The position numbers and the translations under genes were made by a program. Below, piece by piece: positions 34,356-42,655 of a DNA stretch of 64,000 nucleotides. The number at the start of each line of letters is the position of its first letter. Position 1 is the stretch's first letter. The notes beneath the pieces are model-generated. The model made no database searches. It was not told the origin of the DNA and saw only the letters and a program-made list of their open reading frames with translations. The DNA comes from a virus, in IMG/VR virus record IMGVR_UViG_3300043540_000091, positions 1 through 64,000 of that record. One strand, written 5' to 3'.

Positions 34356-34376
34356 TGCTAGACTTAGGTTATAAAT
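34346..34376 (+). promoter_or_regulatory. Weak promoter before lipoprotein gene
   Basis: TATAAA (34371-34376) with a poor -35 (TTCTGT at 16 bases or TTGTTC at 19). The regulator gene ends inside it. Confidence 0.35.
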
Positions 34377-34398
34377 CAAGCTTCAAAGGAGAGGTTAC

Positions 34399-35058
34399 AT
34401 GAAGAAGATCTTGGCAATCGTACTGACGCTCACGCTGGCAGGGTGTCCTGGCCGCAAGGAGACGGTGACGATCTATGACGGCACGAACGGTGCTCCTGGC
34501 GCTGACGGAACGAATGGAAACGATGGAGCCTCGTGCTCGGCGACTCAACTGCCCGAAGGCGTGCGTATCACATGCGGCAGTAGCGTTGCCTACGTGTATA
34601 ACGGCACGAACGGCACGAACGGGACCAACGGAACGAACGGCACGTCGTGCAGCATCTCGAACGCCAACGGCGGAGCGATGATCACATGCGGCGGTACCAG
34701 CCAGATGATCTACGACGGAAGAGACGGAGCGGTCGGTCCTGCCGGTCCCGCCGGACCGCAAGGCCAGCCAGGTCAGAATGCTCTCGCGAACGCGATCGGT
34801 ATCGAGGGATACATCTATCTGTGCGGAATCAACTTCAGTAACGACGAGATCTTCCTGCGACTCACGGACGGAAAGATCCTTGCACTGTACGACGGTGGAG
34901 CTAACCAGGACCGTCTCGTACTTCTTGCGCCTGGTAACTACATCACGACCGACGACAATAACCAGAACCAAGCATGCCACTTCTCCGTGTCGAGCGACGC
35001 ACGACCGAAGGTCACGAGCGCATCGGGATGGCCTGCTTCCACAGGATTGGTGCAGTAA
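34399..35058 (+). CDS. Lipoprotein with collagen-like repeats
   Basis: 219 residues. The signal peptide MKKILAIVLTLTLAGC ends in a lipobox (LAG-Cys16). The mature part alternates Gly-x-x repeats (GTNGTNGTNGTNGT and GPAGPAGPQGQPG) with Cys-containing motifs (ITCG twice), then a globular domain. Such lipoproteins belong to Gram-negative bacterial surfaces and look host-derived; on a phage this could change the host surface, for example to block superinfection, or act as an outer-membrane spanin. Neither is shown. AGGAGAGG lies seven bases upstream. Confidence 0.75.
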   Translation: MKKILAIVLTLTLAGCPGRKETVTIYDGTNGAPGADGTNGNDGASCSATQLPEGVRITCGSSVAYVYNGTNGTNGTNGTNGTSCSISNANGGAMITCGGTSQMIYDGRDGAVGPAGPAGPQGQPGQNALANAIGIEGYIYLCGINFSNDEIFLRLTDGKILALYDGGANQDRLVLLAPGNYITTDDNNQNQACHFSVSSDARPKVTSASGWPASTGLVQ

Positions 35059-35579
35059 TGAAAACACTCATCGCCATCATCATGATCCTACTACCCGCAT
35101 ACTCGTTCGGATCTGAGTCTTGCCAAACTCAACCTGGCGAGGAAGTCGTTCAAGAGAAGATGGTCATCGACACCAAGGTTCCAGAGAACCTGAAGGGAGC
35201 TACGATCATCGTTCGTACGGCTGACGGCAAAGAAGAAGCCATGCCGGTCGAGAAGTTCAAGGTCGTACCTCGCAAGCAGCAGTATGTCGTGACCAAGGTC
35301 AAGCAACAGGTCTTCACGACGTGCAACGAGGCTCCCAAGGTTGAGACCGTGGTCGTTACCAAGGTCAAGACCTACAAGAATCGGATCAGCCTTCTGGCAG
35401 GTGAAGGTCCTAACAAGAACGTGGACATAACCCGCTCAGGAAGCTCGGTCACGATGGAGTCGAAGTCCGGCGCGGACGGCGGGATTCAGTATCAGAGATC
35501 CCTCACCGAGCGCCTGAACGTAGGCGTGCAGCTTCAGACCAACGAGACTGGCCTTCTCAGTGTAGGCCTGGACTTCTAG
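35058..35579 (+). CDS. Secreted/periplasmic protein
   Basis: 173 residues with a signal peptide (MKTLIAIIMILLPAYSFGS). The mature part has a Val/Lys-rich extended region (about 55-110) and ends in beta strands with terminal Phe (GLLSVGLDF), a pattern seen in outer-membrane-associated proteins. TAATG coupling to the lipoprotein gene suggests they work together in the envelope. Family unknown. Confidence 0.65.
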   Translation: MKTLIAIIMILLPAYSFGSESCQTQPGEEVVQEKMVIDTKVPENLKGATIIVRTADGKEEAMPVEKFKVVPRKQQYVVTKVKQQVFTTCNEAPKVETVVVTKVKTYKNRISLLAGEGPNKNVDITRSGSSVTMESKSGADGGIQYQRSLTERLNVGVQLQTNETGLLSVGLDF

Positions 35580-35589
35580 TCTATAAAGC

Positions 35590-35625
35590 AGAAGGGCCGG
35601 TCACCATACGGCAACCAGCCCTTCT
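35590..35625. terminator. Bidirectional terminator-like hairpin
   Basis: AGAAGGGC/GCCCTTCT outer stem with an inner imperfect GGT.(A)CC/GG..ACC stem, located between the convergent secreted-protein and tube genes. T-tracts are weak on both sides. Confidence 0.65.
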
Positions 35626-35650
35626 TCGATCATTCTATTATTATAAGGTA

Positions 35651-36127
35651 TTAGGTGCCATCGTCCAAGTTGGCGGAGCTTCCACCCTCGTCGTCTCCGC
35701 CATCGCGTATGCCGAACTCGTCCTCACCACGGATGCCGATGATGTCAATGCGGATGTCCGAGACGCCGCGAGCAGCGACGCCTGACGACCAGCCCTGAAC
35801 GCGACAGCCGACTGCGGTGAAGATGGTCTTGTTCGTCTGACGATCCAAGATCGCAATCGAGAAGTCTTCTTCAGACAGTAGGTTCTTCAACAGCGTAGCA
35901 TTGGCGACCTTGTAAGGACCAGCGTCAACGACACGGTATCCGGTCAGAGACAACTGCACCGGTTCCTGAGTCGTTGGGATGATCTCTGCGGGGTTGTAGC
36001 GCCCAAGGATGAACGCCGGGTCTTTACCCTGACGAATGGACCAAGTACATTGGCTGAACAAACCGACGGGGTTCCCGTTCACCAGAACCTTCGCTCGCGC
36101 ACCTGTTAAGATCTTTGCCTTTGCCAT
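35651..36127 (-). CDS. Tail tube protein
   Basis: 158 residues. Lies just after the sheath gene, as in most myoviruses, and has the beta-rich composition and GARAKVLVNGNPVGLFS start of a tube monomer, with an acidic Gly/Asp tail. A truncated homologue is encoded at 1362-1685. The start has no strong Shine-Dalgarno but lies 12 bases after the sheath stop. Confidence 0.8.
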   Translation of the reverse strand: MAKAKILTGARAKVLVNGNPVGLFSQCTWSIRQGKDPAFILGRYNPAEIIPTTQEPVQLSLTGYRVVDAGPYKVANATLLKNLLSEEDFSIAILDRQTNKTIFTAVGCRVQGWSSGVAARGVSDIRIDIIGIRGEDEFGIRDGGDDEGGSSANLDDGT

Positions 36128-36139
36128 TTCAGTCTCCCA

Positions 36140-38908
36140 TTACTGCTGAGTGGCCGTCTGCTCTACCTGGCTGGCCAGGAGAGAGATCGGGACGAAGTAG
36201 ATCAGACCGGCCAGCTTGATCTCGCAAGAGATTACCAGGGCGCCGCCCTGCAGATTCGCAGTGGCGTTCTTGTAACCTTTCGGAGCATCGTCGGAAGCGG
36301 CGATCCAGCGCAGGCGCTTGAAGTTGAACATCTGGGCTTCCAGGATGCTCAGAGCAGCTGCTGCGGTGATCTCCGCGACAGACTTACCGACCACCAAGCG
36401 ATCGAACTGATCAATCAAGGTGAGCGTGATCAAGTCGGAAACATACACGGCCTGAAGGCTGTTGTACACGAAGTTGTTGTCCACAGAGTAGGTCGTCTGG
36501 TCCGATACCCAACGGAATCCGCCGGTCGGAACCTTCTCGAGGAATAGCAAGCCTGCCTTGAGAGCATCCTTGCGGTCACCAGGAGATGACGGGTCCCATC
36601 CATCCACCGCGCCGATGCCGCCGCAGTTCGCGAACTTCTTGACGATGCCCTTGTATCCAGCGGCAGCGGACATACCAGCAGCATCGACAGCGGACATCCA
36701 CGGTTGGAACATCTTGTTGTTGCCCTGCGAGTCCTGAGCCTTGAACGGCTGGAATGCGAGTCCGATGCGGTACGCTGCCAAGATACCGGCCTCTTCTTTA
36801 CAAGCGGCATACGGAGCTTGGATCGAGCAGATACCTTGACGATTCGCACGCATCTCGATCTGGCTCATCTTGTTGATGTGCGACTTGAGATACTCGTTCA
36901 CGGCGTCGACGGTGTACGTCGAGCTTGACTCGGTCTCTTCCAGAGCGATGTCCTGATCGGCGTCGACAGACACCAGAGGAACGATGAAGTTCGTGGTGAG
37001 CTTCTCGCAGGCGTCGATGGCCGTGGTGAACGCGGCGGACGAGGTTCCGTTCTTAGCTCCATTCGCCAAGAACTGAGCGTTGTCCATTGCTTCAGGCAAG
37101 CCCGACTGCTCGACAGTCCAGCCAACTAAACCATCTGCGTTGACAGCTGACGACCAGGAGTTTGCATCTGCCTTGATGCGAGCGTTCTTATGAGAAGCGA
37201 GACCAGAGGCGAGGTAGGTGTTCTCGTCAAGAGCCGAGGGAGCTACGGCGTTGAAGCGAGCCGACGTCACCTGAGCGGACCAACCGGTCTGCGAGCTGAT
37301 GTAGTTCGCCAAGTCAGCCATGATCTTGAACTGCTTGTAGGTGCAGCTAAAGATGATGTTTGCGTCGACCTTGAAGTCGATCTGAGTCGGACCAACCACG
37401 ATGCTCGCGTTGTCGGAGATACAACCGACCTCGAGGATAACGTCGCCGCCTGCCTTGTAAGCGTTCGACACGTTGCCCTTGGCGATAGTCATCTGGTTGA
37501 CATACTCAGCGCCGCTGATCAAGCGACTGTTGGAGAGTCCCATGTCGTTTCCACCGGCATCCAACCACACTGCGCTGACATCGCCCTCGATGGACAGCGT
37601 CTTGCCAGTTCCGGTCTTCTGAGCGGCCATCACGACCAACGGTTCAGATCCAGACGAATAAGCATGAAAAGCGGTACCAGTGCCTGACGAACCTTCGCTT
37701 ACGCGAGTGGCTGACAGGGTAGTAGCCGTTGAAGCCGTGATCTGATAGAATCCAGGCTGAACGGTTCCGAAGGCCGATGCGATGGCCATCATGTCGCCAG
37801 CTTTAGGATTGGCGTTCCAAGACTTGCTCGGAGGAGTTTGGATCTGGATGTTTGAACCGTCGTTCAAGAGGATCGAGTAGGTCCCGAACACATCCTGCAT
37901 AGATTGACGAGCGTCACCCGACACGTTCTTGACTTCGATCTGACTGTAGAGGACCAGGTCATTCAGGTCAGAAGAAGCCGATCCGGATGCTGCCACGAGA
38001 GCGGCAGTCGACGAGATCCTCTTAAGGGTGAGGACAGCCGACGTGATCGTGTTCACCACAGACTCAACGACGTATGTACCGACGTTAGCATGAGCGTTTC
38101 CAGAGATGGCCGAGTTCTGAGCAGCGCCGTAGTCACCGTTTGCGGGGATGACTGCGGTGTCACCGATGACCGGAGCGTTGGCCCACTGACTTCCAGACTG
38201 GAGAGTCACGGTGAGAGTATCCGCATCCACGACAGCTGCAGTCAAGCTCAGGCCGGAGGACGGGATGACAAGCTTGCGGTTACCGCCGTTTGCTTGGATT
38301 CCAAGAGAGATGGATTCCAGCGCAGCGACGAGAGCGTCCGGAGCTTGCTTGGGAGTGATGGTCACGTTCAGCTTGCTTCCGCCGTTTGCACGAAGAGCGA
38401 GCGTGGTCGATCCAGTCAAGCGAGGAGCGTACGTGAACAAGCTGGTAGTCGGAGCTATCTCGGCTTGCGAGACGTCAGACTTATAGGTGATGAGGTTACC
38501 AGGAGCGCCCTGGCGCTTAGCCTTAGCAGAAGCGTACTCGGGCTGGCCCTTCTTATCCAAGGACAGAGCAGCGGAGGCGGCGCTCGACATGTTGGTCTTG
38601 ATCATGCGGACCAAGGTAACACCGCCCAAGATGTTAGGATCGTTGGCGGCTGAGATCACCTTTGCGAACGCGTCAACCAGGCGGCCAGAGCCGTACTTGG
38701 CGACAACGCGACCGTATTGGTCGGGAGTATATGCGACCTGGGACAGGTCAGACTCATCAAGGAAGCCAGGACCTTCGTCCGCTTCGCCGATAAGAGTAAC
38801 CACACCAGCCGAGGCTGAGTTCCCTTGCCCTGACTGAACGGTCAGCGACACATATGTGCCAGGATCGATCAGCGTGATACCGTCTTGTGTAGTATAAGCC
38901 TGAGCCAT
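36140..38908 (-). CDS. Tail sheath protein
   Basis: 922 residues, larger than the usual 400-700. The N-terminus (GITLIDPGTYVSLTV) and the C-terminal region conserved in contractile sheaths (RIGLAFQPF, NNFVYNSLQAVYVSDLITLTLIDQ, LKAGLLFLEK) are present. The middle (about 170-560) holds extra beta domains, likely exposed on the tail surface. GGAGG lies before the ATG. It forms the contracting cylinder around the tube. Confidence 0.9.
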   Translation of the reverse strand: MAQAYTTQDGITLIDPGTYVSLTVQSGQGNSASAGVVTLIGEADEGPGFLDESDLSQVAYTPDQYGRVVAKYGSGRLVDAFAKVISAANDPNILGGVTLVRMIKTNMSSAASAALSLDKKGQPEYASAKAKRQGAPGNLITYKSDVSQAEIAPTTSLFTYAPRLTGSTTLALRANGGSKLNVTITPKQAPDALVAALESISLGIQANGGNRKLVIPSSGLSLTAAVVDADTLTVTLQSGSQWANAPVIGDTAVIPANGDYGAAQNSAISGNAHANVGTYVVESVVNTITSAVLTLKRISSTAALVAASGSASSDLNDLVLYSQIEVKNVSGDARQSMQDVFGTYSILLNDGSNIQIQTPPSKSWNANPKAGDMMAIASAFGTVQPGFYQITASTATTLSATRVSEGSSGTGTAFHAYSSGSEPLVVMAAQKTGTGKTLSIEGDVSAVWLDAGGNDMGLSNSRLISGAEYVNQMTIAKGNVSNAYKAGGDVILEVGCISDNASIVVGPTQIDFKVDANIIFSCTYKQFKIMADLANYISSQTGWSAQVTSARFNAVAPSALDENTYLASGLASHKNARIKADANSWSSAVNADGLVGWTVEQSGLPEAMDNAQFLANGAKNGTSSAAFTTAIDACEKLTTNFIVPLVSVDADQDIALEETESSSTYTVDAVNEYLKSHINKMSQIEMRANRQGICSIQAPYAACKEEAGILAAYRIGLAFQPFKAQDSQGNNKMFQPWMSAVDAAGMSAAAGYKGIVKKFANCGGIGAVDGWDPSSPGDRKDALKAGLLFLEKVPTGGFRWVSDQTTYSVDNNFVYNSLQAVYVSDLITLTLIDQFDRLVVGKSVAEITAAAALSILEAQMFNFKRLRWIAASDDAPKGYKNATANLQGGALVISCEIKLAGLIYFVPISLLASQVEQTATQQ

Positions 38909-38932
38909 TTACGCTACCTCCAAATCACCAGA

Positions 38933-38941
38933 TAGATTAGG
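38933..38941 (-). promoter_or_regulatory. Late-promoter-like box (variant) before sheath
   Basis: CCTAATCTA on the minus strand, one base off the consensus, overlapping the TAA of the upstream gene and 24 bases before the sheath ATG. Confidence 0.45.
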
Positions 38942-39194
38942 TTCTGAACCCGAAGTCTTTCAAACCTTGATCGAACTTCTTGTAGTCCATAAACCCTCTA
39001 GACTCAAAGTGCCGCTTGATGGCAGCTTTCAGATCTTGGTTGAGATTATATTTAGTCGCAGTACGAATCCACCAAGCATCGAAGGAGATCGGGATCGACA
39101 CGGGCGCTGGAGTTACGGGAGCACGCTCCGGCGCTGCATCTTCCTGACCTACGACGATGACTTCGTCAACCATACCTTTACGTTTCGAGTTCAT
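38937..39194 (-). CDS. Hypothetical small virion-region protein
   Basis: 85 residues: a flexible Pro/Ala-rich stretch (PERAPVTPAPVS) then a helical domain with FDAWWIRTATKYNL. It lies between a linker-rich protein and the sheath. Function unknown. Confidence 0.6.
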   Translation of the reverse strand: MNSKRKGMVDEVIVVGQEDAAPERAPVTPAPVSIPISFDAWWIRTATKYNLNQDLKAAIKRHFESRGFMDYKKFDQGLKDFGFRT

Positions 39195-39195
39195 C

Positions 39196-40302
39196 TTAGC
39201 GTCCTTCCATCTTCTTGGACTTCTTAGGTTCCCAAGGCTTCTTGAGATCTTCTTTGATCTCTTCCTTGCTCATACGTATACCAGCCGGTTTAGCTGGCAT
39301 CTTTGGAGCTGCCATGGCAGGCTTCGGAGCAGCCGGAGCTGGCGCGGGAGCGGCCATTGCCTTGGTCAACTCTTCAAACTTGGCAGGCTCGTTCTTGGCA
39401 AGATCGATTAGATCTTTGGCTGCCTTGATGATCTCTGCTTTGTTCATGGGTTTCTTCTCGTCGGCGGACATACCTGCCTCCTTGTTCTCTTCAGATCGCG
39501 CTTGTGATGGATCGTGTAAGGTGCGAAGATGCGCGAGCATCGCACGCTGGCGTTCTGGGGTATCCAAGATCTTCATGGCATGACCGATCGTGTCGGCATG
39601 CTCAGATACATCATGAGCCTTGTCCTGCGGGCTGTTAGGCGCATGAGGCATATCGTCCTTCTTGACCTCGGACAGAGCCAAGCCCATCTCGGATGTTTTT
39701 TCCATTTCCTTCTCGGCCTTGGGCAGATTGGGCTTAGGCATTTCTTTAAGTTCTGCCAGCTTGTCCTTGTGCTGTTCCTTCGCCCAAGCGTTTGTCTTAG
39801 CGCTTGCGCCGCCAGGTGCCATGTGAGCTCCGACGCTTGAAGTTCCAGTCTTATGGCTTGCTCCGAAGTGAGCTTCGTGAACGCCCTTCTGTTTGCCCTT
39901 CTCGCCCTTTTCCATCTCAGCCTTGGGGAGGTTCGGCTTAGGAGCTTGCTTCATGTGAGCGAGACGGTCAGCAGCATCTTCCTTGGCCGATGACATGTAC
40001 TGCGCCGGTTCACGGACCTTCGTACCCATCGAGGATTGACCGGCTGGACGGCGCGGATCTTGATGGTTGATGCCGAAGTGATGAGAACGATTGGGATCAT
40101 TGTTGGTTATGAAGTTGCCGCCATGCTTGTCAGGGCCTATGTTACGCTTCCACTTCTCGTGGTGCGCGGCAGACGCCATGGACTTGCGACGTGCCTGTTC
40201 TTCTTTCGGAATAGCCTTGCCAAGTTCTTGAAATTGCTCAGGGTTTTCCTTAGCAGCCTTCAAGAGTCCCTTCGCTTGTTGAATAGCCTTATCTCTGCTC
40301 AC
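39196..40302 (-). CDS. Linker-rich late protein with PKPNLPKAE repeats
   Basis: 368 residues from a GTG with TAGGAG upstream. Low-complexity, Lys/Glu/Ala/Pro/His-rich. Two copies of PKPNLPKAE (about 125 and 198) recur in the protein at 46977-48917. Its ends share a repeated helix (AAKENPEQFQELGKAI and LAKNEPAKFEELTKAM), so N- and C-termini are paralogous. Many sites fit the hydrophobic-x-K-(S/A/T) pattern proposed as a maturation cleavage motif. Possibly an internal head or scaffold protein; this is inference. Confidence 0.55.
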   Translation of the reverse strand: MSRDKAIQQAKGLLKAAKENPEQFQELGKAIPKEEQARRKSMASAAHHEKWKRNIGPDKHGGNFITNNDPNRSHHFGINHQDPRRPAGQSSMGTKVREPAQYMSSAKEDAADRLAHMKQAPKPNLPKAEMEKGEKGKQKGVHEAHFGASHKTGTSSVGAHMAPGGASAKTNAWAKEQHKDKLAELKEMPKPNLPKAEKEMEKTSEMGLALSEVKKDDMPHAPNSPQDKAHDVSEHADTIGHAMKILDTPERQRAMLAHLRTLHDPSQARSEENKEAGMSADEKKPMNKAEIIKAAKDLIDLAKNEPAKFEELTKAMAAPAPAPAAPKPAMAAPKMPAKPAGIRMSKEEIKEDLKKPWEPKKSKKMEGR

Positions 40303-40326
40303 CGTGCAATTCTCCTAACTGATCGA

Positions 40327-40335
40327 AAGATTAGG
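40327..40335 (-). promoter_or_regulatory. Late-promoter-like box before linker-rich gene
   Basis: CCTAATCTT on the minus strand, five bases after the TGA of the 766-residue gene and 24 bases before the GTG. Confidence 0.5.
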
Positions 40336-40339
40336 TTAT

Positions 40340-42640
40340 TCATGCAGGCTCTTCCGAATGGACCTTTACCGGATGGAACATGGCAACCACGTTCGGCAGC
40401 GGCGAGCTGGAGTTGGTGTAGCCGTGGTATCCGGCGTCACGTATCCTGCCAAGGATCATGTCAGAGTTCCACGCGCCGCCGTTGTCAGAGATCGCGGACT
40501 TCACATGGCTATCTGGATCTTTGGCGAGGTCATAGATCTTGGTCGTGTGAGGCAAGGACACCTTGTACTTCGCCGAAGAGCGGCTGCGCACGATGTCTTC
40601 CGGTTGAGATCCGGCACGATAGAAGTAGGAGCGAGCAACTTCCGGCAGGCCGCGCTTGTATTCCTGTGATGGTGCGCCGGTACCCATGTGACCAGGAGAG
40701 ATCTCGCTCAGTCCCTTGATCGCGCTGTAGTGTTCAAGCTGGATCGGAGCATTCTTTGCCATCGGATGAGGGAAGTTGAGTCGGAACTTGAAGGATGACC
40801 CGTCAGGCATGCGTACTTCAGTGTGATCTCCGGATGGATCTGTCACCTCAGAGTGACCAGCGCCGATGCCCATCGGTTTGTGAGACGGATGCGTTGCGAT
40901 CTCTTCGTGTTGCCCATGCTCTCCGTGGATGACCGCGAGCTGCCCATACTTCTTACCGAGCTGTATCGCATGCTCTCGCGACATTCCTGGAACGACGTAG
41001 CTAGGCTCGGTAGAGCCTCCCCATCGACCGACAGCATGAAGAGGTGAGTACCCAAGGCTCGCAACGTCAGACAAGAACGACTTGTGCGCTGCGGCGTTGT
41101 CAGCCTCTCCTGCTCCAGATCTGTGAGGAGTCAGGATCGCGAACCGGCCATTGGTAAGAAGCTTGGAGACGTGCTCGGAGTTCTTTGCAAGATCGCTCTT
41201 GGCCATGCGCTTCTTGAGCTTCGATCTGAAATACGCCTGAGCCTTACTGCGAGCTTCTTCATGATGGCCCTGGCCGCGAAGATTGATAGCGGTATGAGGC
41301 GACGGCTTGGTTACCCATCCTTTATCCGGTGAGTACTTCGCGTTTGAAGACTCGCGTTCCTCGAACAGCTTGGCTGTCTCAGGAGTATAGACTTCCTTAC
41401 CTCCGGCGATGTACTTACCGTTTGGCAGCTTGCGAGCTACCTGTACGTCCGGACGATCTGCGGCCATCTCGAATCCAGGCTTCTTGACTACACGTCCCTT
41501 CGCGTGAGCTGGGAGCCCAAGCTGACGACGGATCTGGTTCTCGCGAGCGGTCGATTCGTACTCGTCCTTGACACGCGCCTGTTGCTTGTATCCGTACTTT
41601 ACGTTCTGCGCTCCCCACTCCTTGTCCATCATCTCCTGGAACTGCTTCATGGCTACCTTCTCAGGTGCCATGTCCAAGTGAGCGAGTTCGTGAGCGAGAG
41701 AGTCGGGATTGCCGATATGTTCAAGATATCCAGTAGTTAAGTCGGGCTTGTTGATCATTTTTCCGGAAGAAGATTTCTTGCCCTTTGCCTGCCTTACCTT
41801 AACTCCATACTTCTTCTCGGCGTACTCAGACAATGTCTTCATCTGCTTCGCGCGTTGCTTGGAGTTGGGAGAGGTCTTCCAACTTCCAAACACCTTCTTG
41901 CGCTGCTCACGAACGTTCTTTGACTTCTCGAGGTCGTTTACAGTCGCTTCAGACTTGCCGCCGCCGAAGCCGATCGCAGCAAGGAGTTGCTTACTTTCTT
42001 GAGCTACGTTGTCGAGTCCAGTCTTCTCCGGCAGTCCTCCTGACAAGCTTTGCTGGATGGCCTTGCCCTGTTCAGCCGTGGGGAACTTCGGAGGAGTCGT
42101 GCCGCCTGGTTCGATCTTCTTCGCGGGAAGCTCTCCCTTGATCGTAGTGTATCCTGGCTTCACGTTCGGATTGATGACCTTGCCGCCCTCGCCTATTCCA
42201 AGCAGCTTCTCAGACATGCGGCGACCTTCGTTCTGGTCTCGACGCCAAACGCTCGTTACGAAGCGTGCTGCCTCTTCTCTGGCTGGATGATTGTATGGGA
42301 CGGGCTGGCCGGATAAGAAATGTTGCTTGAGAGAATCTGGGATCTGAACACCGGCGACATGGGTAGTCTCCGGAGTCTTCGGCACGATGGCAGATCCGAC
42401 CTTCTTAGACTTCTGGATGACCTTCCCGAAACCCTTGGGCTTGGGAGGCTCTTTGACGGTGACAGAGCCAAGAGGCTGCTTCGGCGGTTCCTTCATAGTG
42501 ACCGAGCCGAGAGGCTGCTTCGGAGCTGGCTTAACGGTGACAGATCCAACGGGAGGAGTCGCCGTGGGCTTCACGGTAACGGTACCGAACTCTCCGGATC
42601 TAGCTAACTTCTTGCCAAAAATCTTCTTGAAGGCGTTCAT
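40340..42640 (-). CDS. Multidomain protein: HExxH, DUF3293 and C-terminal module
   Basis: 766 residues. Parts in order: N-terminal tandem repeats of about 13 residues (GSVTVKEPPKQPL, four copies, 20-70); a helical region; a putative zinc metallopeptidase with LAHELAHLD near 316 and a downstream Glu-rich helix; a linker MAKSDLAKNSEH near 485; a DUF3293-like domain (NGRFAILTPHRSGAGEAD ... GQLAVIHG, about 495-570); and a C-terminal module starting HYSAIKGLSEISPGHMGTG (about 637). Such chimaeras occur as virion or polyvalent phage proteins. It has no Shine-Dalgarno; the late box lies six bases from the ATG. Likely packaged; delivery into the host is inference. Confidence 0.65.
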   Translation of the reverse strand: MNAFKKIFGKKLARSGEFGTVTVKPTATPPVGSVTVKPAPKQPLGSVTMKEPPKQPLGSVTVKEPPKPKGFGKVIQKSKKVGSAIVPKTPETTHVAGVQIPDSLKQHFLSGQPVPYNHPAREEAARFVTSVWRRDQNEGRRMSEKLLGIGEGGKVINPNVKPGYTTIKGELPAKKIEPGGTTPPKFPTAEQGKAIQQSLSGGLPEKTGLDNVAQESKQLLAAIGFGGGKSEATVNDLEKSKNVREQRKKVFGSWKTSPNSKQRAKQMKTLSEYAEKKYGVKVRQAKGKKSSSGKMINKPDLTTGYLEHIGNPDSLAHELAHLDMAPEKVAMKQFQEMMDKEWGAQNVKYGYKQQARVKDEYESTARENQIRRQLGLPAHAKGRVVKKPGFEMAADRPDVQVARKLPNGKYIAGGKEVYTPETAKLFEERESSNAKYSPDKGWVTKPSPHTAINLRGQGHHEEARSKAQAYFRSKLKKRMAKSDLAKNSEHVSKLLTNGRFAILTPHRSGAGEADNAAAHKSFLSDVASLGYSPLHAVGRWGGSTEPSYVVPGMSREHAIQLGKKYGQLAVIHGEHGQHEEIATHPSHKPMGIGAGHSEVTDPSGDHTEVRMPDGSSFKFRLNFPHPMAKNAPIQLEHYSAIKGLSEISPGHMGTGAPSQEYKRGLPEVARSYFYRAGSQPEDIVRSRSSAKYKVSLPHTTKIYDLAKDPDSHVKSAISDNGGAWNSDMILGRIRDAGYHGYTNSSSPLPNVVAMFHPVKVHSEEPA
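42450..42600 (-). repeat. Imperfect 36-39-bp repeats at 5' end of 766-residue gene
   Basis: Encode four copies of a GSVTVKEPPKQPL-like peptide. DNA copies have diverged more than those of the fibre gene. Confidence 0.6.
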
Positions 42641-42646
42641 GGTCTA

Positions 42647-42655
42647 AAGATTAGG
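42647..42655 (-). promoter_or_regulatory. Late-promoter-like box, six bases from ATG
   Basis: CCTAATCTT on the minus strand, starting right after the TAG of the Nudix gene and only six bases before the ATG at 42640. No ribosome site fits between them, so this copy implies leaderless or coupled translation. Confidence 0.5.
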
